Shown here: one piece after another, positions 17,691 through 25,633 of the stretch | How the letters are laid out: each line of letters begins with the position of its first letter | How positions within the stretch are numbered: the first letter of the stretch is position 1 | Source: Eggerthellaceae bacterium | Lineage (GTDB): Bacteria; Actinomycetota; Coriobacteriia; Coriobacteriales; Eggerthellaceae | DNA: 32,178 nucleotides | Reading direction: 5' to 3' | Assembly (NCBI GenBank): GCA_900754955.1 | Contig: CAAEEV010000072.1 | Location: 1 to 32,178, forward strand | Notes under the pieces: generated by a model | What the model was told of the DNA's origin: nothing | What the model saw: the letters and a program-made list of their open reading frames with translations, nothing else | Databases searched by the model: none | Position numbers and translations under genes: made by a program

Positions 17691-17927
17691 CTACAGAACG
17701 AGCACGTTCTCAGCCTCGTCCTTGCGCAGCGAAAGCTCGAAACCGCGCACCGTCACCTCGATGGGGTCGCCGAGCGGGGCAACCTTGCGCACGTGGATCT
17801 CGGCGCCCTTGGTGATACCCATGTCCATGATGCGGCGCCGCACCGCGCCCTCGCCCGTCAAGCGGCGCACCACGGCGGTCTGCCCCACCTTGACGCTGCG
17901 CAGGGTCTTGTTTTCTTGCGTCATCAT
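17691..17927 (-). CDS. feoA: Ferrous iron transport protein A (SH3-like), copy 1
   Basis: A 78-residue single SH3-like FeoA domain: LRSVKVGQTAVVRRL, RRRIMDMGITKGAEIHVRKVAPLGDPIEVTVRG, LSLRKDEAENVLV. FeoA is cytoplasmic and thought to modulate FeoB. Two tandem ATG codons occur; the second (17924) is better spaced from GGAAGGG, so the start may be one codon later. It follows a divergent second feoA gene by 73 bases and is closed by a strong terminator. Confidence 0.93.
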   Translation of the reverse strand: MMTQENKTLRSVKVGQTAVVRRLTGEGAVRRRIMDMGITKGAEIHVRKVAPLGDPIEVTVRGFELSLRKDEAENVLVL

Positions 17928-18000
17928 CTCGCCCTTCCTCGTTTATCTGACAGCATCCCGTCAATGGGCGCAACGCCCCGGCACCGTTTGCCAGAGGCGT

Positions 18001-18294
18001 CTAGCACACGATGATCTTCGAGGCGATCGATCGGTCCAAGGCAACCTGGGACCCCTTGATCTCGACGATCAGATTTCCCGCCTGCTCGGAAACGACACGT
18101 ACTTCAGCACCTTCGACGAAACCGAGGTTCTCGAGGTGATGATGAACGTCGCCTTTTCCGCGCACCTTGACAACGCGTGCGCACTCGCCGCTCTTCAAAA
18201 ACGACAGCGGCATCTGCTGCATGCGCACCGACGCCTGCGGCGCCGCAGACGCGCCCGTATCGATAGCCATGATGTTTTGCATCTCGTTTCCCAT
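18001..18294 (-). CDS. FeoA-domain protein, copy 2
   Basis: A 97-residue FeoA-like protein with an N-terminal extension of about 27 residues before the SH3-like domain (MPLSFLKSGECARVVKVRGKG, HHHLENLGFVEGAEVRVVSEQAGNLIVEIKGSQVALDRSIASKIIV). It differs clearly from copy 1: a His triplet in GDVHHHLENLGF replaces the RRRIMDMG region. Paired divergent feoA genes upstream of feoB are common in anaerobes. A second in-frame ATG four codons in is possible. The leader carries a perfect palindrome GTTACGTAAC (18306-18315) inside the longer dyad CCGTT/AACGG (18301-18317), and a TAGAAT -10-like element is nearby. Confidence 0.9.
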   Translation of the reverse strand: MGNEMQNIMAIDTGASAAPQASVRMQQMPLSFLKSGECARVVKVRGKGDVHHHLENLGFVEGAEVRVVSEQAGNLIVEIKGSQVALDRSIASKIIVC

Positions 18295-18300
18295 CGACGT

Positions 18301-18317
18301 CCGTTGTTACGTAACGG
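18301..18317. promoter_or_regulatory. Palindrome in the feoA2 leader
   Basis: CCGTT...AACGG with a perfect inner GTTACGTAAC, seven bases before the feoA2 start and downstream of a TAGAAT -10-like hexamer. It could be an operator, or a stem that affects initiation. It does not match the DtxR-type dyad before feoB. Confidence 0.35.
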
Positions 18318-18375
18318 GAGTATTCTACGGTAAACTTTTGCAAAAAGAAAGCCGTGGGAAACTTTTTTCGATCTT

Positions 18376-19317
18376 TTATGAACGATTGCCGAAAACGGAG
18401 GACGGCGCCTCGCACACGCACGCCCACTGGCAGCCCGTGCTGCGCGCCCACGTGCAGCCGATGCACGACGCGCGATCGCACCAGTCGTGCGCACGCAGAT
18501 GCTCGGGATACGACGGAAGAGCGCCGGCGTCCGCGCCGCTGCTCGCGCATGCGCGCTGCGCCGCCTCGTCTCCCGCGGCCGCCATCGCGGCGATCACGAG
18601 ATCGGCGATCTGCTCCATGCCGCGCTTCGTCGGATGCGTTCCGTCGACCGACTCGTATTCGAACCCGTACGCACGCGTGTCAACCACCTTGCAGCCGTGC
18701 TGGGTCGCCGCCGCGCGAATCGCGTCGTTGTACTCGTCGAGATGCACGCCGCGCAGGCGATAGCAGAACGAGGGGTGATCAAGCTCGCGCGAGCGCGAGG
18801 GCAGCAGCGTCAGGCACCACACGTCAGCCGCAGGGGCGCAGCGGCGCACGTTCTCGAGCAGCTGGCCGTATGCGCGCGCGAAGCCCTCGAGCGCATCTGC
18901 GGGCGCAAGCGCCGCTTCGCGCTCGGGCACCGCCGACAGGTCGAGGCACGTCGGCGCGGCAACTCCGTGGCCCTCCGCCTGCTGACGCGCACCGCCCCAT
19001 CCGTAATCGTTGATGCCCATAAACACCCACACGACATCGGGGGCCTCGCCGTTCGGTCCGAGGATCTGCGCCGCGCGCTCAGGAGACGACCCCGCCGGGA
19101 AGCCCGCACCCTCCACGAGAGACGCCGAATATGATGCGTTCGCCAGAAAGCGGCCGCCAAGTTTCGTCATGGCGCGCATCCACCAGGTGTCCTCCGCGGC
19201 AAGCACGCCCGTCGCCTCGAGCGCAGCGCCCTCGTAGTACACGCGATTGCCCGGAGCAACCAGGCCCTCGAACGTCGAAACCGAGTCGCCGATGATCGAA
19301 AAAGCGCGCTGCGTCAT
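18376..19317 (-). CDS. SGNH/GDSL hydrolase with Cys-rich C-terminal tail
   Basis: A 313-residue esterase/lipase-fold protein. Block I has the nucleophile in FSIIGDSVSTFEG (Ser12), block III shows as GINDYGWGG, and block V has the Asp/His pair in DGTHPTKRGMEQIADLVI. There is no signal peptide, so it is probably cytoplasmic, and the substrate is unknown. After the catalytic domain the last 35 residues carry six Cys spaced C-x4-C-x2-C-x7-C-x3-C-x-C, with Trp, which could bind zinc or an Fe-S cluster. I do not know this tail in the family. The ATG at 19317 has GAGAGGGG upstream. It is divergent from thrC across a symmetric -10 element. Confidence 0.88.
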   Translation of the reverse strand: MTQRAFSIIGDSVSTFEGLVAPGNRVYYEGAALEATGVLAAEDTWWMRAMTKLGGRFLANASYSASLVEGAGFPAGSSPERAAQILGPNGEAPDVVWVFMGINDYGWGGARQQAEGHGVAAPTCLDLSAVPEREAALAPADALEGFARAYGQLLENVRRCAPAADVWCLTLLPSRSRELDHPSFCYRLRGVHLDEYNDAIRAAATQHGCKVVDTRAYGFEYESVDGTHPTKRGMEQIADLVIAAMAAAGDEAAQRACASSGADAGALPSYPEHLRAHDWCDRASCIGCTWARSTGCQWACVCEAPSSVFGNRS

Positions 19318-19411
19318 GTCGTCCCCTCTCGGCCGTGCACGCTGCAGGGACACCGCTCTGCGCTGCTCGGCGAAATCCTCGCGCGAAACGAACTTGAGAT
19401 ATGCGCGCTTT

Positions 19412-19419
19412 AGTATACT
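19412..19419. promoter_or_regulatory. Symmetric -10 element between the GDSL gene and thrC
   Basis: AGTATACT is self-complementary and gives TATACT on both strands, so one element could serve as -10 for thrC (start 36 bases away) and for the divergent GDSL gene (about 95 bases away). Neither side has a good -35 at 17 bases. Confidence 0.5.
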
Positions 19420-19454
19420 GACTTGCATCCGCCTCCTATCAAGAAAGAGTTCCC

Positions 19455-21035
19455 ATGACGCAAAAAACCGATCGCGCCTCGTTTTTCGGACAGAACCGCT
19501 ACATCGACACCCGCGGGAAGTGCGGTGAGGCAGTTCCGTTCACCCGCGCCGTCGTCGACGGCCTCGCTCCTGGCGGCGGGCTCTTCGTCCCCGAGGAGGT
19601 CCCCGCGCTGACGCTCGACGAGATCTGCGGACTCGCACAGCTGCCCTATGCGGAGCGCGCCGCACTCGTCTACCGCGCGTTCAACGTTGATCTCCCCGAT
19701 GAAGAGATCGCAACGCTCATGGGTCAGGCGTACGGCGACAACTTCGACACGCCCGATATCTGCCCGATCACGACACTCGACAACGGCATCCACATGCTCG
19801 AGCTGTGGCACGGTCCCACGAGCGCCTTCAAGGACATGGCGCTTCAGTGCCTTCCGCGTTTCTTCTCCGCAAGCGCGCAGGCGCTCCGCGCACGCGGCGA
19901 GCTCGACCACGAGTTCTGCATCCTCGTCGCCACGTCGGGCGATACGGGCAAGGCGGCACTCGAGGGCTTCAAAGACGCGCCCGGCGTGTCGATCGGCGTG
20001 CTGTTCCCCGACGGCGGCGTCAGCGACATCCAACGCAAGCAGATGGTGACGACCACGGGATCGAACGTCCAGGTCTGGGCCGTGCGCGGCAATTTCGACG
20101 ACTGCCAGACGGGCGTCAAGCGCGCGTTCTCCGACGAGCAGTTCGCCGCCGAGCTCCTCTCCGACTACGGCATCGCGCTCTCGAGCGCGAACTCCATCAA
20201 CTGGGGACGCCTCCTCCCGCAGGTCGTGTACTATCTGTCGAGCTACGCCGAGCTCGTCGCCGCAGGCAAGATCGCGAAGGGCAGCCCCATCGACGTTTGC
20301 GTGCCCACGGGCAATTTCGGCAACATCCTCGCCGCATGGTACGCCAAGCGCATCGGTGCGCCGATCGAGCGCCTGCTGTGCGCGAGCAATGAGAATCGCG
20401 TACTCACCGACTTCATCAACACCGGCACGTACGACATCTCCGATCGCCCCTTCATGCTCACGCCAGCGCCCTCGATGGACATCCTCATCTCGTCCAACCT
20501 CGAGCGCCAGCTCTTCGAGCTCACGGGCCGCAACAGCGCTGCGATCGCAGGGTGGATGAACGACCTCTCCACCAACCGCTGCTTCCGCGTCGACGAAGAG
20601 ACCTTCGCCGCCGTTCGCGCGACCTTCGCCGCCGACTCGGTCGACAACGCCGAATGCCTCGCCACCATCAAGCGTGTGCTCGAAGAGCAGGACTACCTGC
20701 TCGATCCTCACACCGCCATCGCCTACGCCGCCGCCGAGAGGCTGCGTGGCGACAACCCCGTCCTCGTTGCCGCCACGGCGCACTGGGCGAAATTCGGACC
20801 AAGCGTGTTCCGCGCCCTGCACGGTATCGCCCCCGACGGCGACCTGCCCGCCGATGCCGCCGCGTTGACGGGATGCCAGCTCAACGAGCGTATCGCCGAC
20901 GAAACGGGCAAGCACGACATCCCCGCTGGCCTCGCCTCGCTCGACCATCTGCCCGCGCGTTTCTCGGAAGTCATCGACGGCGATGTGGCGAGCATCGAAG
21001 ACGCTGCAAGAAATTTTTTAGAGCGCAGGTCCTAA
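19455..21035 (+). CDS. thrC: Threonine synthase
   Basis: PLP-dependent enzyme that converts O-phosphohomoserine to threonine. The 526 residues fit the long bacterial ThrC type. Features: the N-terminal YIDTRGKCGEAVPFTRAVVDGLAPGGGLFVPEE, the PLP-binding Lys126 in PTSAFKDMALQ, VATSGDTGKAALEGF, SSANSINWGRLLPQVVYY, and the phosphate-binding loop PTGNFGNILAAWYAKR. The ATG at 19455 follows AAGAAAGAG at six bases. It is a plus-strand gene between two minus-strand blocks. No homoserine dehydrogenase or kinase gene is nearby, so the pathway genes are scattered. Confidence 0.96.
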   Translation: MTQKTDRASFFGQNRYIDTRGKCGEAVPFTRAVVDGLAPGGGLFVPEEVPALTLDEICGLAQLPYAERAALVYRAFNVDLPDEEIATLMGQAYGDNFDTPDICPITTLDNGIHMLELWHGPTSAFKDMALQCLPRFFSASAQALRARGELDHEFCILVATSGDTGKAALEGFKDAPGVSIGVLFPDGGVSDIQRKQMVTTTGSNVQVWAVRGNFDDCQTGVKRAFSDEQFAAELLSDYGIALSSANSINWGRLLPQVVYYLSSYAELVAAGKIAKGSPIDVCVPTGNFGNILAAWYAKRIGAPIERLLCASNENRVLTDFINTGTYDISDRPFMLTPAPSMDILISSNLERQLFELTGRNSAAIAGWMNDLSTNRCFRVDEETFAAVRATFAADSVDNAECLATIKRVLEEQDYLLDPHTAIAYAAAERLRGDNPVLVAATAHWAKFGPSVFRALHGIAPDGDLPADAAALTGCQLNERIADETGKHDIPAGLASLDHLPARFSEVIDGDVASIEDAARNFLERRS

Positions 21036-21050
21036 AACCGTGCGAAAATA

Positions 21051-21076
21051 GAGCGGCGGAAGCCTTTCCGCCGCTC
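21051..21076 (+). terminator. Hairpin after thrC
   Basis: A perfect 11-bp stem (21051-21061 with 21066-21076, 4-base loop) 15 bases after the thrC stop. The plus-strand flank lacks a T-run (AGAAGCATAACC), so termination strength is uncertain; the T-rich side is on the other strand. Confidence 0.55.
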
Positions 21077-21153
21077 AGAAGCATAACCGAGGCAAACGAA
21101 AGCCCGCTGTAATCGCGCGCTGCGCATGCGCCATGTCAACGAAGGGATGATTC

Positions 21154-21507
21154 ATGGAACCTTTGGACCAGCTGAAGAAGCTTGATACGGTGGTACGGCT
21201 TTCCGTCAAGAACTCCGAATCCGAAAGCGGGTCGGTATTCGGACGCGGCATCGCCGATCTGTGCCTCGGCGTAAGAGAGCGCGGCTCGCTCAACGCTGCT
21301 GCGAAGAACATGGGTATGGCCTACAGCAAGGCGTGGCGCATCATCAAAGACACCGAGGCGGCTCTCGGCATCCAGCTTCTTAACCGCGACGGCGCACACG
21401 GCAGCGAGCTCACCGAAGCCGGGAACAAGCTCCTCGACACGTACCTCGCCATCGACAACATGCTGTGCGAGCAGGCGCAGAAGTCTTTCGAAGACCTCGT
21501 GCAGTAA
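21154..21507 (+). CDS. ModE/LysR-type winged helix-turn-helix regulator, single domain
   Basis: A 117-residue DNA-binding protein. Residues about 30-100 form the ModE N-terminal/LysR-like winged helix (GVRERGSLNAAAKNMGMAYSKAWRIIKDTEAALGIQLL, ELTEAGNKLLDTY). There is no molybdate-binding (TOBE) or LysR effector domain. In anaerobes such proteins often act near molybdenum enzymes or formate metabolism, but nothing here supports a target. The ATG at 21154 has GAAGGGATG in front. A strong terminator follows. Confidence 0.85.
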   Translation: MEPLDQLKKLDTVVRLSVKNSESESGSVFGRGIADLCLGVRERGSLNAAAKNMGMAYSKAWRIIKDTEAALGIQLLNRDGAHGSELTEAGNKLLDTYLAIDNMLCEQAQKSFEDLVQ

Positions 21508-21537
21508 ACGCGCGCGATCTCGTCTGGTTGATTTTCA

Positions 21538-21573
21538 AACGCCCCGCAGGATTTGCGGGGCGTTTCCGTTTCT
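21538..21573 (+). terminator. Shared terminator of the ModE-like gene and the Tad operon
   Basis: A perfect 11-bp stem (21538-21548 with 21554-21564, 5-base loop), then TTTCCGTTTC on the plus strand. The minus strand continues GTTTGAAAATC, so it may also end the convergent Tad operon, whose last stop is at 21683. Confidence 0.85.
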
Positions 21574-21682
21574 GCGGTGCCAGCAAGCCAGCAGCACGCA
21601 GAAGGCTCGTTCGTTCGATGCGCGCAGATGAGCCGACATCGCCGAAGTGCCCAGGCGCCGCCCCTCAAACTCCCTACGAACG

Positions 21683-22156
21683 CTATGCGGGCTCGAACGG
21701 CTCCTCCTCGATGTCATCTGCGCCCGCATCCCGCAGCCGCTCGAAAGGAAGCTCGACCGTCCACGATTGCACGAGCCGCTCATCGCGCTTCACTTCGAGC
21801 CTGATTTCCACGCACCCGCGCTCCCCTCCTGCAGGCGAAACGCGCTCGTCACGATCGACGGAGATGGAAGGCAGCCTCGAGGCCAGCTGCGAAGGCGCGC
21901 CGCTCCCATTTCCTTTGGATTCCCCGCAACCCGAAGCCCCCTCGTCTCCCGCAGGTTCTCCAGAGCTTGCGCTCACCTCCGCCTCCGCACTCCCAGCCTC
22001 TCTCGATGCGCTCGGATGCGGCGTCTCGCCTTCGACATCGTCACGCTGACGCGCGCCCGAATCCACATCGGTGTCGAACCGATGCATGCACCCGAAGCAC
22101 GTGTCCATATCCTCAAAGAGCTTCGTCTTGCAGACGGGGCATGTCTTCACCGCCAC
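21683..22156 (-). CDS. Zinc-ribbon protein, last gene of the Tad operon
   Basis: A 157-residue protein of unknown function. The N-terminus is a four-Cys zinc ribbon: CPVC at residues 6-9 and CFGC at 20-23. A Ser/Gly/Glu-rich, probably disordered linker (about 27-100) follows, then a C-terminal beta-rich stretch (GCVEIRLEVKRDERLVQSWTVELPFERL) ending in an acidic tail. The GTG at 22156 is chosen because AAAGGAG lies five bases upstream. It overlaps the DUF192 gene by 44 bases. Zinc ribbon plus linker plus beta domain recalls FHA-type adaptors, but I cannot confirm an FHA fold. Its place at the end of the pilus operon suggests an accessory or regulatory role. Confidence 0.75.
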   Translation of the reverse strand: MAVKTCPVCKTKLFEDMDTCFGCMHRFDTDVDSGARQRDDVEGETPHPSASREAGSAEAEVSASSGEPAGDEGASGCGESKGNGSGAPSQLASRLPSISVDRDERVSPAGGERGCVEIRLEVKRDERLVQSWTVELPFERLRDAGADDIEEEPFEPA

Positions 22157-22577
22157 CGTTTCTCCTTTCCCTCGTGCGAACGCCGAGTGTTCCTTCTTTC
22201 GGCCATCCGAACAGCAAACCCGTCTCATCGCCCGCCTCAACCCAAGCGCCTGCCTGGGCAAACCGCTCGAGAACCGCTGCAGCGCGCTTACATCTCACCC
22301 TCCGCCAAGGGCCCACATCCCTCTCCACGGCGACAACGATCCCGTCCCGCGACAGAAAGGCGATGTCCAGCCGATGCTGCATGCCAACGGTATGCACATC
22401 GCGGCACGGCGAAAGGACGAGGACCAAATTCGCGCAAGGCCGACGAAACAGCAGTCCGCGCAGGCGATCGAGCAACTTCGTTGCTAGGACGACGCGGACC
22501 GCTCCGTACGCTGAAGCGTCATCACCACGCTCGTCACGCCGCCCACCTCCATACACGACACCATTGCCCACCGGCAT
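22113..22577 (-). CDS. DUF192 family protein
   Basis: A 154-residue protein with the DUF192 (PF02643) pattern over residues about 30-110: TKLLDRLRGLLFRR, then SPCRDVHTVGMQHRLDIAFLSRDGIVVAVERDVGPWR and AAAVLERFAQ. DUF192 proteins are small beta-rich proteins with no settled function. DUF192 genes are sometimes found at Tad loci. The ATG at 22577 lies 94 bases inside the preceding gene with AAGGAAGGGGGAG upstream; a TTG near the start of the domain is the alternative. It overlaps the zinc-ribbon gene by 44 bases, so all three downstream genes are tightly packed. Confidence 0.78.
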   Translation of the reverse strand: MPVGNGVVYGGGRRDERGDDASAYGAVRVVLATKLLDRLRGLLFRRPCANLVLVLSPCRDVHTVGMQHRLDIAFLSRDGIVVAVERDVGPWRRVRCKRAAAVLERFAQAGAWVEAGDETGLLFGWPKEGTLGVRTRERRNGGGEDMPRLQDEAL

Positions 22578-23047
22578 GCTCCCCCTTCCTTCACAAACGT
22601 CGCCGTCCCCGCTGCGGAACTCTCATACCCCGACCAGCCCTTTTCCGTCAGGACGGCTGCGATGCCATCAAGCGCGGCCGCGGGAGCTCGCGCGTCCTCG
22701 AAACGCACCACCGACCAATCCTGCGTCGCCGCCCCCTGCTCGAGCATCTCGACAGGAAGAAGCTCCTCCGCAAACCACGCAGGCACCTCCGCCTTCGCAA
22801 TCGAAACGAACCCCGCCCGCTCCAAAACATCGGCCGCTCCGATATCGCCCTGGACCTCCTGGGAGAGCGCCTGCTCGTACGACAAAGACGGAACATGCGG
22901 TCCGCCCCTCTCCCCCGACGACGACGCGCTTCCTCCGCTCATCCAGATCGCAGCCGCGAGCGCTACAGCCATGATCACCACGATTGCCACCGCCCGCCCC
23001 AAACGAGTCCGCTTCTCGCGCTCGACCGCCCGCTCGTTACTTCCCAT
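22484..23047 (-). CDS. Membrane-anchored protein of unknown function (Tad operon)
   Basis: A 187-residue protein. A basic N-terminus (NERAVEREKRTRLGR) is followed by one membrane segment at about residues 18-36 (AVAIVVIMAVALAAAIW), then a Ser/Gly linker and an extracytoplasmic domain of about 140 residues. Two Cys in the C-terminal part (ACRWAMVSC) could form a disulfide. I do not recognise the family. The ATG at 23047 has AGGAGG six bases upstream and begins 10 bases after the preceding TadE-like gene. The topology matches minor pilins and assembly proteins, but the E5 prepilin signature is missing. Confidence 0.82.
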   Translation of the reverse strand: MGSNERAVEREKRTRLGRAVAIVVIMAVALAAAIWMSGGSASSSGERGGPHVPSLSYEQALSQEVQGDIGAADVLERAGFVSIAKAEVPAWFAEELLPVEMLEQGAATQDWSVVRFEDARAPAAALDGIAAVLTEKGWSGYESSAAGTATFVKEGGACRWAMVSCMEVGGVTSVVMTLQRTERSASS

Positions 23048-23057
23048 GCCATCCTCC

Positions 23058-23519
23058 TCACACGACCATGCCTGGTTTGTAGCAGTCGACAGTGATCTTC
23101 TCCGTGTGGGTCAGCGACGGCAGCGCCACGCCGAGAACCTCATCTCTCATGCCAAGCCCGAACAACGTCGGACGGTACGTGAGCGTCATCTCAAACGTGG
23201 TGTGCCCCCACTCGCTGCGATAGCCAGAAACATCGACGTCTCCTTCTGATACGTCCAACGACTGGACGATGAGAGCTTCCACCTGCGCAATCGACTGATC
23301 GAGCCCCTGCTCGTACGCCGGAGACGTCGCGCAGATACGCACCGCATTTCTCCCTACGCGATCGAATGCAGCGCACTCGGAGAAAAACACCATCGCGTTG
23401 ACGGCCACAACGGCGACGATCAGCGCCACGGGAAGAACCAAAGCCAGCTCCACCGACATCTGTCCCCTGTCGTTGCGCACCAAGCGCTGTGCGCCCCCAA
23501 CCAGACGACCTACGCCCAC
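23058..23519 (-). CDS. TadE-like pseudopilin
   Basis: A 153-residue minor pilin candidate. The leader ends at DRG, and the mature N-terminus would be QMSVELALVLPVALIVAVVAV, with Glu at +5, as required for TadV-type cleavage in TadE/TadF proteins. One membrane segment is followed by an extracellular domain of about 110 residues. The GTG at 23519 overlaps the upstream gene by ten bases and is preceded by AGGTGAGGG. In Tad systems such pseudopilins help to start or prime the pilus. Confidence 0.86.
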   Translation of the reverse strand: MGVGRLVGGAQRLVRNDRGQMSVELALVLPVALIVAVVAVNAMVFFSECAAFDRVGRNAVRICATSPAYEQGLDQSIAQVEALIVQSLDVSEGDVDVSGYRSEWGHTTFEMTLTYRPTLFGLGMRDEVLGVALPSLTHTEKITVDCYKPGMVV

Positions 23520-25633
23520 GAGCCCTCACCTCCCCAAAACGCCTCAAGACCCCGAACGGCGGCGAAGCATTGTTCGACGAAACCTTCGGCCCGCTGCGCG
23601 ATCGACGGTGGCAGAGCCAACGTGAGAGGAATCTCAAGGCCGCCGACGGGAAAGTCGATGACGGCAATGACCACGCCTCCTTCGACCTTCTCGATAGCGT
23701 CGTATGCGCCCGTCTCGACATCGTCAACCAGCGCAGTGAACAAGCTTGTCGATGAAGCCGACAGAGACAGCGCACGCTGCTTCGCTTCCCTGAACGCCAC
23801 CGAGAAGCCCCCTTCGTCAGCGCGGGCGATGTGCGCCGTATTGACGAGAAGCGGTTTGAGCGCGTCAAGCTCCACCGGCTGCAAGCCAACCGCAGCAATC
23901 GCCTCACGCAGCCGATCGGCCGCCCACGTCCCCAAGCCGCTCGGCCCCACTAGAGGGAGAGACCCGAGCGCCTGCTCGATGGCCGATGTCAGTCCTTCTT
24001 GCCCAGCCGCGTACACGCTGAGCAGACCCGACCAGCAATCGAGCACAATGCCCGCAGCGCCCACCGCCGCACCCCCGTCTTGTTTGAGCCCGTCGAGCAG
24101 CGACGAGATGACTGAAGTGCCGTCGTGCGCCGCATCGGGAACAAGCGTCGCACCCGAAACAGCCGCCCGCATGCCGAGCGCATGGGACGATCCCGCGAAC
24201 AGGTTCGAAAAACCCGCATCGGCGGGAGCCTCCCCTACGTTCGCCACAAGAGCGATCGCCCCTTTGTAGCCAGGAGGTGTCGCACTTATGCGCGCGTCCC
24301 CCATACCTTGCGCGAGCTCAGCGCATGCCTTGAGAAGCGGCGCCGCCTCGTCTTTCACAGCCTGAGCCTGCGGAAGGTATTCCGCATATGCCCTCTCGTA
24401 CCCTTCCGCTGCTTCTGCGACGGCGGCGTAGTGGTACTCGAAACCGTTGTCGATCGACGTTGACGCCGCCGCCACATTTCCCATGCTCGACACCGTGAAC
24501 GCGCAGCTCTCGCAGGTCGCAAAACCCCCTCCGTCAAGCTCGCGCAGCGTTCCGCGCCGCTCAAAACCCGCAGCTTCAGGACACCCGTCCCATGCGTGCA
24601 TCGTCAAGGAACCGCCGCGCGACGTCACGGGGTACGCCGCTTCGTCATACAGCGCCGTCTCGCGCATTTCGTCGGTGTTGCGAAACAGGCGAGGGAAGAA
24701 CGCATCGAACGAAGCCTCGTCTTCGCGAACGTACCCCGTAGCCAGCAGATCGACGGCATATGCGTAGAACCGCTTACGCAGAGCGGAGTCAGCCTGCGCC
24801 TCGACGTTTGAAGACGTCGGCTTCTCGTTGGCCAAACGCGCTGCGTAATATGACTGCGCGCGCGACAGGGCAACCGAAAACGACCACGAGTCAACGCTTT
24901 GATAGAGCGGGTTGAGCGCGGCGTCGAGCCCTGCGAGGCTCTCGGCGCGCTCGTACATGCAGTACCCGGGAGCTGCGCCGCAGTCACGCTCAAACGCCGC
25001 CTTCTTAAACTCCTGAGCCCGCTCGGCGGCACGCTCGGCTTCAAGTGCCGCTTCGCTGATGGCGTCGGCGCTCCCCTCGACATCCTGCCCGAGCTCGTCG
25101 ACCCCCTCGTCTTGCGCTATCGCTATATCCACGCCCGATGCGGGCACCAGTATGGCGGCGGCGCAGTACTGCGCGTTCATTACGCCCCCGTTGTTCGCCG
25201 ATGCGACCGACGCTGCATTGGCAGCCGCCATGAAGGGCAGCGCCCTCTGCAGAGCGTCAAGCCCCTTCGACGCTTTCTCGGCGAACGCATCGCGCGTCTG
25301 CGCAACCTTACCTGCATACTCGATGAGCTTTGCCGCAACGGAAGCACCAGCGGGGACGCAAAGCGCGACGACGCCCGCTCCGTACAGGCACACCGACAGC
25401 AGCGACATCGAAAGCACCGCCGCATCGCATACGCGAACGGCAACCATGAACTCGGCGACCTCGTTCTCGGCAGCAAGCGCAGCGGCATCGGCAACCTCTT
25501 GAACCGCAGCAGAAGACGACTCGATGCGATACAGCTGGGCAGACGAGAAGATAAGCGCCAGCGAAACGAGCAGGGCCACCACCATGCCCACCGTCGTCAG
25601 CCCCTTCTCGTCGCGTATCAAAGATCGCCTCAT
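23510..25633 (-). CDS. Large TadG-like pilus-associated protein
   Basis: A 707-residue protein. The N-terminus resembles a TadE/TadG leader (RRSLIRDEKG, then LTTVGMVVALLVSLALIFSS), but position +5 after the Gly is Gly, not Glu, so prepilin cleavage is doubtful. A second hydrophobic stretch lies near residues 75-105. The rest is Ala-rich and probably extracellular, with predicted helices and several Cys (CESC, DCGAAPGYC) that could pair. TadG is usually 150-500 residues, so this is large. There is no sign of a VWA domain (no DxSxS metal-site motif). The ATG at 25633 forms an ATGA overlap with the preceding gene and has AGGG eight bases upstream. Adhesin or pilus-base component are possible roles. 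Confidence 0.8.
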   Translation of the reverse strand: MRRSLIRDEKGLTTVGMVVALLVSLALIFSSAQLYRIESSSAAVQEVADAAALAAENEVAEFMVAVRVCDAAVLSMSLLSVCLYGAGVVALCVPAGASVAAKLIEYAGKVAQTRDAFAEKASKGLDALQRALPFMAAANAASVASANNGGVMNAQYCAAAILVPASGVDIAIAQDEGVDELGQDVEGSADAISEAALEAERAAERAQEFKKAAFERDCGAAPGYCMYERAESLAGLDAALNPLYQSVDSWSFSVALSRAQSYYAARLANEKPTSSNVEAQADSALRKRFYAYAVDLLATGYVREDEASFDAFFPRLFRNTDEMRETALYDEAAYPVTSRGGSLTMHAWDGCPEAAGFERRGTLRELDGGGFATCESCAFTVSSMGNVAAASTSIDNGFEYHYAAVAEAAEGYERAYAEYLPQAQAVKDEAAPLLKACAELAQGMGDARISATPPGYKGAIALVANVGEAPADAGFSNLFAGSSHALGMRAAVSGATLVPDAAHDGTSVISSLLDGLKQDGGAAVGAAGIVLDCWSGLLSVYAAGQEGLTSAIEQALGSLPLVGPSGLGTWAADRLREAIAAVGLQPVELDALKPLLVNTAHIARADEGGFSVAFREAKQRALSLSASSTSLFTALVDDVETGAYDAIEKVEGGVVIAVIDFPVGGLEIPLTLALPPSIAQRAEGFVEQCFAAVRGLEAFWGGEGSWA

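Noticed and set aside
19410..20948. Minus-strand open frame of about 512 codons
   Set aside because: Antisense to thrC, which is fully recognisable.
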